From: Streptomyces sp. NBC_01707
GTDB taxonomy: Bacteria; Actinomycetota; Actinomycetes; Streptomycetales; Streptomycetaceae
Length of the DNA: 64,000 nt
Assembly: GCF_041438805.1 (NCBI RefSeq)
Contig: NZ_CP109190.1
Span: forward strand, 8,308,001-8,372,000
Reading direction: 5' to 3'
Shown here: positions 42,085 to 50,119 of the stretch, piece by piece
Layout of the letters: the number at the start of each line of letters is the position of its first letter
How positions within the stretch are numbered: the stretch's first letter is position 1
Translations under genes and position numbers: made by a program
The notes under the pieces: model-generated
Told to the model about the DNA's origin: nothing
Databases searched by the model: none
Seen by the model: only the letters and a program-made list of their open reading frames with translations

Positions 42085-42846
42085 ATGAGTGCCGCACCCG
42101 GCGACCCCGGCGCCCGACGCCGGCCCGATCTCGCCGACCAGACCGTCGTGGTGATCGGCGCCAGCGCGGGTATCGGACTGGAGACGGCCCGTCAGGTACG
42201 CGCATGCGGCGGCCAGGTCGTCCTGGTCGGCCGCAACCCCGAACGGCTGCAGCAGGTCGCACTCGAGCTCCACCCTCTCGGCACAGCAGCGTTCGACGCC
42301 ACCGACACCGACCGTCTCAAGCAGTTCTTCCAGGATCTGCCCGGCCCGGTCGACCATGTGATGGTCACGGCCGGTGGCCCGTTCTACCTGCCCTTGGAAA
42401 GCATGGACCTCGCAGACGCCCGCCGCGCCTTCGACGAGCGCCTGGCCATGACACTCGCGGTCGCCCTCTACAGCCGTGACAAGGTGCGAGCCGGAGGCAC
42501 ACTGCTGTTCATCGGCGGCACCGGCGGTCGGCGCCCCGGTGTCGGCATGACCGTCATGTCCGCCGTCACCGCGGCTCTGCCGGCCCTCACCGCGAACCTG
42601 GCGCTGGAACTGGCGCCGATCCGGGTCAATCTCATCGCTGCCGGATTCGTCGACACACCCCTGTCGGCCTCGCTCCTGGGCGATCAGCTCGACGCCCGGC
42701 GCGAGGAGCTGCGCGCCACGCTTCCCATCCGACGGGTCGTCGTCCCGGCCGACGTGGCTGCTCTGGCCGTGCACATCATGTGCAACGACGCGCTCACGGG
42801 TGGAACGTACGACGTCGACGGCGGCCAGCAGCTCCTCTCCCACTGA
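42085..42846 (+). CDS. SDR-family protein with degenerate active site
   Basis: 253 residues. The Rossmann motif GASAGIGLETARQV and the LAPIRVNLIAAGFVDTPLSA block place it among classical short-chain dehydrogenases. The expected YxxxK is missing: the corresponding stretch is MTVMSAVTAALPALTANLAL, without Tyr or Lys. It may therefore bind NAD(P)H without ordinary dehydrogenation, or use other residues. The start ATG 42085 follows GGTGG; longer frames upstream lack support. The neighbour on the other strand is a normal SDR, ending 57 bp away. Confidence 0.83.
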   Translation: MSAAPGDPGARRRPDLADQTVVVIGASAGIGLETARQVRACGGQVVLVGRNPERLQQVALELHPLGTAAFDATDTDRLKQFFQDLPGPVDHVMVTAGGPFYLPLESMDLADARRAFDERLAMTLAVALYSRDKVRAGGTLLFIGGTGGRRPGVGMTVMSAVTAALPALTANLALELAPIRVNLIAAGFVDTPLSASLLGDQLDARREELRATLPIRRVVVPADVAALAVHIMCNDALTGGTYDVDGGQQLLSH

Positions 42847-42903
42847 CCACCAGGGAGGAGTGCCTCTGGGGAGGGCAGGCGAAAAGACCCGTGGACAAGG
42901 TGA

Positions 42904-43623
42904 TCAGACCAGCGCCGGGCGGCCCGCGAGTTGCGGATACAGCGCCTCCGGGCCCGAGGACAGCGCTGCCTGGACCTGCTTGCTGACGTCGTCGGCGAGC
43001 ACCTCGTGCAGTCCGGCGTCGACACCGTCGAGGGCCGCGCGGGCCACCATGGCGGGCTCGGCCTTCGGACCGGTCAGATGCGCGACCATGTCCGTCGCCA
43101 TGTAGCTGACGTGCAGGGCGGTGACCTGCGTGCCCTGTTCCGCAAGAGCCACCCGCAAGGCGTTGGTCACCGACCATTCGGCGGCCTTGGCCGCGCCGTA
43201 TCCGGAGCTGGCCGGGATCGATATCCAGGACATCACGGACAGGACATTGACCAGCGCGCCACCGCCGTTGCGTCCGAGAACGGGGGCGAAGGCCCTGCTC
43301 ATGGCGAGGGTGCCGACCACGTGCGTCTCGAATTCCTTCCGGAACGAGTCCAGGTCGGACCCGAGCACGTCCGCGCGAGTCGTCGAACCGGCGTTGTTGA
43401 CGAGGAGCGTCACGTCCTGGGCCTGGGCTGCTGCCGCGCTCACGGATTCGTGGTCGGTGATGTCGACCTGGACCGGGATCGCCCCGGGCACGGTGATCTT
43501 TCCGGGGTCACGCGCTCCCGCGTAGACCTTGGCCGCCCCGGCATCGAAGAGCGCCCGGACGAATTGCTCACCGAGGCCGCGGTTGGCTCCGGTGACGAAA
43601 GCGACAGACCCTTGGACCTTCAT
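42904..43623 (-). CDS. SDR-family oxidoreductase
   Basis: 239 residues, cytoplasmic NAD(P)-dependent enzyme. TGANRGLGEQFVRAL is the cofactor motif, NNAG is present in LLVNNAGSTTRAD, and the catalytic set is Ser in VLSVMSW, Tyr and Lys in SGYGAAKAAEWS. ATG 43623 is preceded by GGGGAGG. The substrate is not inferable. It converges with the degenerate SDR gene. Confidence 0.92.
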   Translation of the reverse strand: MKVQGSVAFVTGANRGLGEQFVRALFDAGAAKVYAGARDPGKITVPGAIPVQVDITDHESVSAAAAQAQDVTLLVNNAGSTTRADVLGSDLDSFRKEFETHVVGTLAMSRAFAPVLGRNGGGALVNVLSVMSWISIPASSGYGAAKAAEWSVTNALRVALAEQGTQVTALHVSYMATDMVAHLTGPKAEPAMVARAALDGVDAGLHEVLADDVSKQVQAALSSGPEALYPQLAGRPALV

Positions 43624-44357
43624 GGGAGAACCTCCCCGACGGTGCGTTGCAGGGCCGAGGACCGGCCGTCGCGACGTGTGCGACGGCGCAGCGCAGCCCG
43701 CTCCGAACGTATATCGCCCGGGTGTCCGCCACCACCCGAACCGCGGCCGGCCCGGTGGGTCCGGGCCGTGCTCCACAGGATGATCGCCAATGGCCGCTGA
43801 TGCCGATCGAGTCCTCGGAGGCCCCGGCCGGGCGCCGGCTGAGGTGGGTCGACGGAGCCCTGGTCGGGCGGCTCCCGGGCGCCAAACGCCGCTCGCTCGC
43901 GTCGGCCGTTCCTTGGCCCGTCGGGCGGGCGACGGCCGGCTGCGGCGTCAGTCGGAGTCTTCGATCCGGTGGCGGAGGATGCGCGGTCACACGGGCCGGG
44001 GTCCGTCCGATTTTCGGTGGCGGCCGGGACCCTGGTGAACATTCACCGGCGATTTTGTGTGCGGTGTCCGATATCCGAGCATGAGGTGATCCCCCGGCGA
44101 CTCCCGCAGCAGGCGTGCGCCCGCACGCCTGGCAGTCGCTGCACGGGCAGGGGGCCGTGGCGCTGCCCCGCGGGGCAGGCGACGCCACCCAGCACGATGA
44201 AAGGCGCACCATCCTCATGCACGACACCGGAACCGTCTCGCGTTCGGCTCCGGCTGTCTTTGTCTCTCTTCGCTCTGACCTGCAAGTATCGATATAACTT
44301 GGCTGGTTCAAACGGGTGGCTGGGAAAACGGTGGGAAAACGTAACTGGTCTCCCGCC
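43624..44357. other. Long intergenic region before the integrase remnants
   Basis: 734 bp, no gene recognised on either strand. Near its right end TGGGAAAACG occurs twice with an 11-bp period (44321-44330, 44332-44341), just before the integrase fragment; it may be part of a recombinase binding site. G/C content drops at 44250-44350 relative to surroundings. Confidence 0.45.
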
Positions 44358-44744
44358 ATGGCAAGCATCGTTCCGCGTAGGAACAAGGCCGGGGCATCCA
44401 CAGCTACCAGGTGAAGTGGAAGGACGGCGGCGCACGGTCCGATAGGTGGCAGTCGGAGCGCTTCGACGACGAGGACTCGGCCAAGGTCTTCAAGGATGCC
44501 GTCGACGAGGCCGGGCAGCACTGGCCCCCCGGCTGGGTGAAAGGCCGGGGCTACATCGATCCGACAGCCGCGAACACGCTGCGCTACCGCTTCGATCGAT
44601 GGGCGCTTGAGCCCGTCGAGAACCGCACCGCGAGCAAGCGCTACAAAGTGCAGTGCATCCGGGTGCTGGAGATGTACATGTTCCCTACCTTCGGGAACTG
44701 CGACATCCGCTCCGCCGAGCACTTCAGCAAGGCAACAATCGCCG
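44358..44744 (+). pseudogene. Truncated tyrosine integrase (N-terminal arm and core-binding part)
   Basis: ATG 44358 gives MASIVPRRNKAG, then a one-base loss after GCCGG moves the reading to SYQVKWKDGG, FDDEDSAKVFKDAVDEAGQH and WPPGWVKGRGYIDP. This is the N-terminal part of actinomycete site-specific integrases. The similarity ends at about AEHFSKATIAG (44744). The catalytic domain is missing, so it is non-functional. Confidence 0.72.
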
Positions 44745-44755
44745 GCTCCCTCCTG

Positions 44756-44928
44756 TCAAGCCCCGGTGAACGCCGGAGCCAGTGCCTTGTGCAGGGAAGT
44801 GTTCATGAAGTCGTCGCTGACGTGCGTGTGGATGGCCAGGGAGCTGTCGCACTCATGGCCGACCTGCTGCTGGACCGGCGGTCGACTCCGTCCTCGGTCA
44901 GATGCGTGACGTAAGAGTGACTTGTGTC
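44756..44928 (-). pseudogene. Truncated tyrosine integrase (catalytic C-terminal end)
   Basis: Minus-strand reading SYVTHLTEDGVDR, a frameshift, then VQQQVGHECDSSLAIHTHVS and DDFMNTSLHKALAPAF. This is the box II end of actinomycete tyrosine recombinases; the catalytic Tyr of IYTHVS is His here (IHTHVS). Frameshift, truncation and loss of the nucleophile all show decay. It points at the other fragment tail to tail. Confidence 0.7.
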
Positions 44929-45084
44929 CGCAGAGGCCGTGTGCGGGTGATCCCGTGTGGCGATTGAGTAGGCGTGTGGTTGCGGACCACTTTCGCGACG
45001 CAGGTAGCCGGAGGTGTTGCATTCCGAGACCGTCGATGTGATGCGTATCACTCTCCGGGTGCCTCGGATCGGGCATGCGCGATC

Positions 45085-45795
45085 ATGACCGGAATGGACA
45101 CTCGTTTCCTTGGCATCGCCGATCTGGTCGAAGCCCCGTCCGTGGCGGTCGTAGTCGACGTCATGCGTGCTTTCACCGTGGCTGCCTGGGCCTTTGCCCA
45201 GGGGGCGGAGAAGATCGTTCTTGCTGAGTCGCTGGACGAGGCCCTGGCGCTCAAGGCTCGCCACCCGGATTGGGCGGCGCTCAAAGACGGTCCGCCCGCG
45301 CCCGGGTTCGAGATGGTCAACTCGCCGGGCCTGCTGAGGTCCGTTGACCTTGGCGGACGGACCGTTGTGCAGAAGACCACGGCAGGGACGGTCGGCGCCC
45401 TTGCGGTCAAGGAGTCGTCGCTGGTGCTGTGCGCCGGCTTCGTGGTGGCCGAAGCAACGGCTCGGCTCTTGCGGACACGCAAGAGTGACGGTGTCACGTT
45501 CGTGGTCACTGGCGAAGATGGGCAGGCCGATGAGGATCTGGCGTGTGCTCAATACATCGCTCGGAGGGCCACCGAGGCTGGGACGGATGCTGCTGAGTTC
45601 CTCCGTCGCGCTGCCGAGTCCCGCGCCGCCGCCGAGCTGGCGGAGGGGGTGCGTCAAGGAGTCCATCCTGATGACGTTGCACTCTGCCTTGAGCTCGACC
45701 GATTCCCCTTTGCCATGGCGGCGACCTTGGAAGGCTCGCTCATGGTCCTCCGTCCGTGCGCCGTGCCTTCGCTGAGCGAAGATGCGTCGGTTTGA
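45085..45795 (+). CDS. 2-phosphosulfolactate phosphatase-family (ComB-like) protein
   Basis: 236 residues. [20 protein letters not shown], the central [12 protein letters not shown] and [14 protein letters not shown] match the ComB family, Mg2+-dependent phosphatases first known from coenzyme M synthesis but common in bacteria with unknown substrates. ATG 45085 is chosen; ATG 45094 ([11 protein letters not shown]) is equally possible as neither has a strong ribosome site. Its base composition is less biased than the flanking core genes (more A/T at third positions). It lies between integrase and DUF6262 remnants, so it may be cargo of a lost element or the host gene next to the insertion point. 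Confidence 0.85.
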   Translation: MTGMDTRFLGIADLVEAPSVAVVVDVMRAFTVAAWAFAQGAEKIVLAESLDEALALKARHPDWAALKDGPPAPGFEMVNSPGLLRSVDLGGRTVVQKTTAGTVGALAVKESSLVLCAGFVVAEATARLLRTRKSDGVTFVVTGEDGQADEDLACAQYIARRATEAGTDAAEFLRRAAESRAAAELAEGVRQGVHPDDVALCLELDRFPFAMAATLEGSLMVLRPCAVPSLSEDASV

Positions 45796-45854
45796 TCGCT
45801 GGTGAAGTCCGACTGTCACTGGGCGAGGGCCAGTACCCGGTCGGGTATGCGGCA

Positions 45855-46103
45855 TCAACTGCGTGTCCCGATGACGGTTGTTGACGATCGGGCTGCGGGA
45901 AGTCGCGCGACACGGCTCGCGGTGGCCGTGGTCTGACGCAGGTGGACGATTTCCTCGTGCTGGGCGGCGAGCCGGGCCAGGGCCTGGGCGCGGAAGTCGG
46001 TGAGTGCGTCGATCGTCTGTTCCGACTGGGCCAGCCGCTCTTTGAGCTTGGAGTTCTCCGCCTTGAGCCGGGCGACCTGAGCCTCGCGAGGATCGGGGAT
46101 CTC
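45855..46103 (-). pseudogene. C-terminal fragment of a DUF6262-like protein
   Basis: About 82 residues remain, reading EAQVARLKAENSKLKERLAQ and ARLAAQHEEIVHLRQTT, a coiled-coil C-terminus like the DUF6262 proteins encoded beside site-specific integrases in actinomycete mobile elements. The N-terminal half is missing; upstream frame reads low-complexity sequence. Confidence 0.5.
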
Positions 46104-46117
46104 GCCAGCATCTTGGA

Positions 46118-46320
46118 GTGCCTGGAGGCGCCGCGTTCTACGGCACCCGCCCCTACGCCCATCTCCGCACCGAGTTCGAGCGGCACCGGGCCGGATCTCT
46201 CCGCGCAGGAGCCGGTCCATGGCGGCTTGTCCGGACACATGCCGACCTGCACGAACGCCAGCACGCGGACACCGGCCCGGACACTGTCCGGACAGCCATC
46301 CGGACAGTGTCCGGACAGAG
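46118..46320 (+). pseudogene. Fragment of an unidentified mobile-element protein
   Basis: A frame with coding-like composition reads AAFYGTRPYAHLRTEFERHR and GPWRLVRTHADLHERQHAD, without a start codon in good context. It ends in the TGTCCGGACA repeats. I do not recognise the family; the style matches small proteins of actinomycete conjugative elements. Confidence 0.35.
46228..46318. repeat. Three copies of the palindrome TGTCCGGACA
   Basis: At 46228-46237, 46287-46296 and 46309-46318. The last two are 22 bp apart, two helical turns, and sit 14 bp before the next ATG, where a repressor would act. An operator or partition-like site of the former element is likely. Confidence 0.6.
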
Positions 46321-46331
46321 AGGACACCCTC

Positions 46332-46490
46332 ATGACCACCACGCCCCACGCCCCGGAGTTCGTCGTCGTGATCCCGTGCTTGGGCAAGAAGCTCCCCGTG
46401 GCCGCCCCGGCCGGCGAGCTCTACCTCGGCAGCTACGTACTCGTTGAACAGAGCGGAGCCGTCATACGGCTGATTGGCGCTCCGCGGTGA
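46332..46490 (+). pseudogene. Truncated DUF6884-like protein
   Basis: 52 codons with a good ribosome site (AGAGAGGA, 6 nt). It reads VVVIPCLGKKLPVAAPAGEL then YLGSYV, the N-terminal pattern of DUF6884 proteins (CGxKK...APAxELYxGSYH), and then departs from the family (LVEQSGAVIRLIGAPR). The rest of the domain is lost. The stop lies inside the convergent LysR gene. It may still be translated. Confidence 0.5.
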
Positions 46491-47388
46491 GTCCGGTGAT
46501 CTCGTCGCGCATGGCTTGGAGCATGGCTCGCGCGCCGGCCGACGCGTCGGCTGCCGTGACCATCGCGGTCTGTCTCTTTGGTACGAACGCGGGATCCTCG
46601 ACACGCAGCCACTTCACATCCTTCGGGACGATGTCCGCGGCCAACCCAGGTACCACTGAGATACCCAATCCTGCGGCGACGAGCCCCAGACGCGTCTGCC
46701 AGCCGCGCGCCTCGTAGGCCACACGCGGAGATTCAAGGGTGGGCCAAGCACCAAACTGGGGTGCGCCCTCCTCGCCGGCTCCCACGATCCAGGCCTCCTG
46801 CGCCAGCTCGTCGACGTGCACCTCGTCCCGGGAAGCCAGCGGATGGGACGCGTGGACGGCCACGCCCATGCCTCGGCCGGCGCCGATGACCTCGATGCGC
46901 AGCCCGGTGAAGTCGTAGTCGGGAAGTCCTTCCCCGATTGCCACTACAGCCATCTCGATGCGTCCCGCGCGAAGGCGGCGCAGCTGGGCGGGGCTGCCCG
47001 TCTCCCAGAGGCTCACGGTGAGGGCCGGGTGTGCCTTTTGCAAGCGAGCGATGGCCCGGGGTACCAGCGCAGCCGCCGCGGTGGGGTACGCGCCGACGGC
47101 CAGACGGCCGGCGAGGCGGTCGCGGAGCCCGGCGATCTCCAGCTCGGCCGCTTCCGCATGCGCCAACATGCGGCGCGCGTGCCGCAGCAGCGTCTCCCCG
47201 GAGAGTGTCGGCCGAACCCCGCGGGCAAGGCGCTCGAACAGCGGGGCTCCCACCGCCGCTTCCGTGGCGATGATCTGGCGAGACACTGCGGACTGCGTGT
47301 AGCCGAGCGCTTCGGCCGCCGCGGTGAAAGATCCGCGCTGAGCTACTTCGAGCGTGACCCGCAAGCCCGTCAGCGTCAGTTCTGGCAT
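46462..47388 (-). CDS. LysR-family transcriptional regulator
   Basis: 308 residues. The winged HTH is at the N-terminus (LRVTLEVAQRGSFTAAAEAL, GYTQSAVSRQIIATEAAVGA), and the rest is the LysR effector domain (GRLAVGAYPTAAAALVPRAI). ATG 47388 is supported by the family start MPELTLTGLR; its ribosome site is weak. The open frame runs upstream into a broken SDR gene, which is not part of the protein. A second, decayed LysR copy lies at 48697-48875. The genuine target may have been the lost SDR gene. Confidence 0.88.
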   Translation of the reverse strand: MPELTLTGLRVTLEVAQRGSFTAAAEALGYTQSAVSRQIIATEAAVGAPLFERLARGVRPTLSGETLLRHARRMLAHAEAAELEIAGLRDRLAGRLAVGAYPTAAAALVPRAIARLQKAHPALTVSLWETGSPAQLRRLRAGRIEMAVVAIGEGLPDYDFTGLRIEVIGAGRGMGVAVHASHPLASRDEVHVDELAQEAWIVGAGEEGAPQFGAWPTLESPRVAYEARGWQTRLGLVAAGLGISVVPGLAADIVPKDVKWLRVEDPAFVPKRQTAMVTAADASAGARAMLQAMRDEITGLTAERQSAV

Positions 47389-47500
47389 GGCCTGACGATA
47401 TGCGTGAACCGAGGGGCAGGCAAAGAACGACTCTTCATGCCGCGCATGGCGCGGCGACGCGACAGCGGGCTGTGTGCCGACCACGACCGGAGGTCGGAGT

Positions 47501-47800
47501 TCAGAACAGGCAGTGAGGGTCGTCGGACAACACCGCCTCGATGGTGGCGTGTGCGACGCCGGACTGGCTGTCGCCCATATCCCCCAACGCTTGGCTGGTG
47601 AGCGTCCGAAGGACCGCCACGGTATGGCGCGTTCAGCGGAGCCCGCTCCAGCGTCGTAGGAACTCATCCGCATCACCCCCGGCTCGATGTGCACCGTTTT
47701 GATCCCGAACGGTGCGAACTCCGCCGTCAGCGTCGCGAAGTGCCCCTCCCACGACCCAACTTGAAAGCGTGGTAGACCGTGAAGCCTGGGAAGGTGGTGT
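47501..47800 (-). pseudogene. Broken SDR gene
   Basis: Three consecutive pieces in different frames: GFTVYHAFK, then GHFATLTAEFAPFGIKTVHI with EPGVMRMSSYD, then LGDMGDSQSGVAHATIEAVL and DDPHCLF before a stop. Together they cover the C-terminal half of a classical SDR starting at the YxxxK site. Two frameshifts and the missing N-terminus make it non-functional. Confidence 0.65.
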
Positions 47801-48089
47801 GGCAGTCGATGCTTTATAGCTGGACAAACACGCCGCCGTCCTGTGCACGACGGCGCTGGACCGCCCGGCGGGCGAGCTGGAGCGAATCCGGTGAGATTCG
47901 TGGCGATCGTATGGGTGTTTCCCCGCTCCGTGCGAGGACGGCGGGCCATGCGCGCAGGTCAATGCGAGAAGGGTTTTGTGGGCCTCGCTCGGGTGATCGG
48001 GCCGGGTGGCGCCAGCCATGCGGTTTTCGCATGGCAGGGATGAAAAGACGTCGCTAGTCGAATGGCTTCAACGGTGCAACGCTGTCTAC

Positions 48090-48647
48090 ATGAACGAAAC
48101 AGTGCAGAAGCTCACCGCTTTCGACCTCGCTCGCCCGGCACAAAACCAGTTGGCCCAGGGATTCCTTCAGTGGTGCGTCGTCGCGCCGGATCTGGAGTCG
48201 AAGTGTGCCGAACTGGAGCGGGTGTACGGCCCCGCAGGATTCTGGATCATGGAAAATGCCCCTCTGCTAGAGACGACCTACCGCGGTGAGCCGATCGACC
48301 TGCGCGTGGACATGGCGCTTGGTTACATCGGCGACACCAATATCGAGGTCATCAGCCCTCGCCGGGATGGGGATGCAAATCTCTACACCGAGTTCCTCGA
48401 AGCGCAGCCGGAAGGCGGCCTTCACCATCTGGGATTCCAGGTACACGACTTCGACACGACGGCCGCAGACTTGACTGCCAAGTTTGGTCCCGCCGTGCAA
48501 GCCGGAAACTTCTCCACCGGTGGAAGTCACTTCGCCTACTTCGATTCCCGCCCGGTGACCGGGGTCCACACCGAGATTCTCTGGTTCGACACCGAAACAG
48601 TTGCGGCGATGGCGGACCTGCGTGCCGGCAAGCCTCCAGTCATTTGA
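48090..48647 (+). CDS. VOC-family protein
   Basis: 185 residues. FLQWCVVAPDLESKCAELER and GLHHLGFQVHDFDTTAADLT are the two VOC half-modules with the metal-type His, and HTEILWFD supplies the C-terminal Glu. The class is glyoxalase/dioxygenase-like, substrate unknown. Codon usage is more relaxed than in the flanking core genes, consistent with acquisition. ATG 48090 lacks a strong ribosome site. A perfect hairpin follows. The neighbours are LysR, SDR and SnoaL-like genes or remnants, a set often seen in small-molecule modification loci. Confidence 0.82.
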   Translation: MNETVQKLTAFDLARPAQNQLAQGFLQWCVVAPDLESKCAELERVYGPAGFWIMENAPLLETTYRGEPIDLRVDMALGYIGDTNIEVISPRRDGDANLYTEFLEAQPEGGLHHLGFQVHDFDTTAADLTAKFGPAVQAGNFSTGGSHFAYFDSRPVTGVHTEILWFDTETVAAMADLRAGKPPVI

Positions 48648-48657
48648 TCTGACACAA

Positions 48658-48694
48658 GCCGGGTCGGAAGCGCCCGCGGTGCCTCCGACCCGGC
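48658..48694 (+). terminator. Perfect 11-bp hairpin after the VOC gene
   Basis: GCCGGGTCGGA and TCCGACCCGGC around a 15-nt loop, 10 bp after the stop codon. Confidence 0.75.
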
Positions 48695-48696
48695 AC

Positions 48697-48875
48697 ACGT
48701 GCGACACGTGCTTGCGCACATGGAAGCAGTCGACCCGAGATGGCGGGACTCCGCGACCGAATCCGGGGACGCGTGGTCGTCGGTACGTATCCGGCAATGG
48801 CTACGAGTCCGGCGCTCCGGGCGATCGCGCGCCTGCGCAAGGCGGACCTCAGCCTCAGCGTGGGCCCCATAGGTA
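48697..48875 (+). pseudogene. Fragment of a second LysR gene
   Basis: VRHVLAHMEAVD, a frameshift, then MAGLRDRIRGRVVVGTYPAM and LRAIARLRKADLSLSV. These align in order with LAHAEAAELEIAGLRDRLAG and RLAVGAYPTAAAALVPRAIA of the intact LysR at 46462-47388, in the opposite orientation. Only about 55 residues remain. Confidence 0.65.
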
Positions 48876-49124
48876 GCGGGCAGCGCCGACGCGCCGCACC
48901 CCCATGCCGTCGGCCGGGCCACAGGTGGACCGAGCACTCTATGAAAGGAAAAGCAGTGTAAGCGAAACGTGTGAGCAAGAAGCTCTCGGCGAGTTTGTGG
49001 CTAGAACATCTGCGCTCGGCATTCATTGCTGGACTGCGCGGAGTCCTTCCCTGCAAATCTTCTGACCCGGAAGCTGACTCCAGGTTCCACAATTGCACCT
49101 TCAGCCTGATCCAGAGGAAACAAC

Positions 49125-49592
49125 ATGTCTAATTTCATCTCTCCCGATGACACCCGCTACGACGAGCGCTCCCGCGCGCTCATCCGCATTGGACGGGACG
49201 CCATCTCCAAGGAGAACCCAAGCGCACTGCGCAGCTATTTCAGTGAAGACTTCAAGTTCCATGGCCCCGACGGTGACCTCGGGTTCGAGCAGCTGGAAAT
49301 CTTCTTCAGTCAGATGCGCGACGCATTCGCAAACTACTACTGCGAGCGATATGAGATCGTCTCTGCTGGGAATGTGATCGGTTGCCGAACGGAGATGGGC
49401 GGTGTCTTTATTAGGCCTTTTGACCCGACGCCGATCGGAACTGTGCAGCCGCACGGCAAGCAGGTGACGCTGACGCTGATCAATGTCTTCCGCTACGACG
49501 AGGATGGCAGGCTGGCGGAAGAGTGGGTCCAGTACGACAACTTGGAGTGGCTGCGCCAGCTTGGCGTTGAGCTCGTCCCCGCCTCTCGCTGA
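49125..49592 (+). CDS. SnoaL-like / NTF2-fold protein
   Basis: 155 residues. IRIGRDAISKENPSALRSYF, then SEDFKFHGPDGDLGFEQLEI and the C-terminal VFRYDEDGRLAEEWVQYDNL follow the SnoaL polyketide-cyclase / ester-cyclase pattern, an alpha+beta barrel with a polar pocket. Function may be isomerisation, cyclisation or hydrolysis of a small molecule. AGAGGAA precedes the ATG. Codon usage is less G/C-biased than in core genes, matching the nearby VOC gene; the two may have arrived together. Confidence 0.82.
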   Translation: MSNFISPDDTRYDERSRALIRIGRDAISKENPSALRSYFSEDFKFHGPDGDLGFEQLEIFFSQMRDAFANYYCERYEIVSAGNVIGCRTEMGGVFIRPFDPTPIGTVQPHGKQVTLTLINVFRYDEDGRLAEEWVQYDNLEWLRQLGVELVPASR

Positions 49593-50077
49593 CCACCTGA
49601 CCGCGCCAGCCCGCGACCAGTCTCGCGAGTCGTGCGTCGAGTTCGACCCGACGTGGCGTTTGCGGTGCGCGCGCCCTGTTCCGGGTGCGGCACTCCACCG
49701 CGTGGCTGTGGTGACGATGCAGTGCACCGAGCCGGAGTCGGGGGGCCGAGACCAGGAGCCGGGCGAGCCCCACCGCGGCCGGCGACCGCCCGATGACCGG
49801 CGTCGCGAACTACGGCTCGCGAGTCCGCGAGGACCCGCCCACGCCCGAGCCCCCGGCGGCCGAGCCCCAGCCGGAGCCCGCGCCCGAGCTGCCCCCGGTC
49901 GGCTCCGTCGCGAGCAGGTTCCTCGCACCGGTCGGCGAACGGGTCAGGTGGCGTCGGGCGTATCGGAACGCATGTGCTCGATGTGACACCAGGTCATCAG
50001 GCTCAGTCCTGCTCAGCCGCGTGCGGGCACCGGGGCGGCGGCATGGTGTCGGCCCCGCCGGCGCATGGGCTCCCGTT
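49593..50077. other. Intergenic region, nothing recognised
   Basis: 485 bp. One plus-strand frame is Pro/Glu-rich (PPTPEPPAAEPQPEPAPELP) without a good start; it may be a decayed coding end. No hairpin or promoter stands out. Confidence 0.35.
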
Positions 50078-50119
50078 CAGCGCACCGAAGCGGCCGGTCA
50101 GCGCACCGAAGCGGCCGGC
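50078..50119. repeat. 21-bp tandem duplication at the end of the monooxygenase gene
   Basis: CAGCGCACCGAAGCGGCCGG occurs twice in direct succession (50078-50098, 50099-50119). One copy encodes the last residues PAASVR and stop of the flavin monooxygenase; the other lies just after it. Confidence 0.85.

Noticed and set aside
46462..47949. Single 495-residue SDR-LysR fusion
   Set aside because: The N-terminal part is an out-of-frame mixture of a broken SDR and unrelated sequence; the LysR protein has its own start and normal length.
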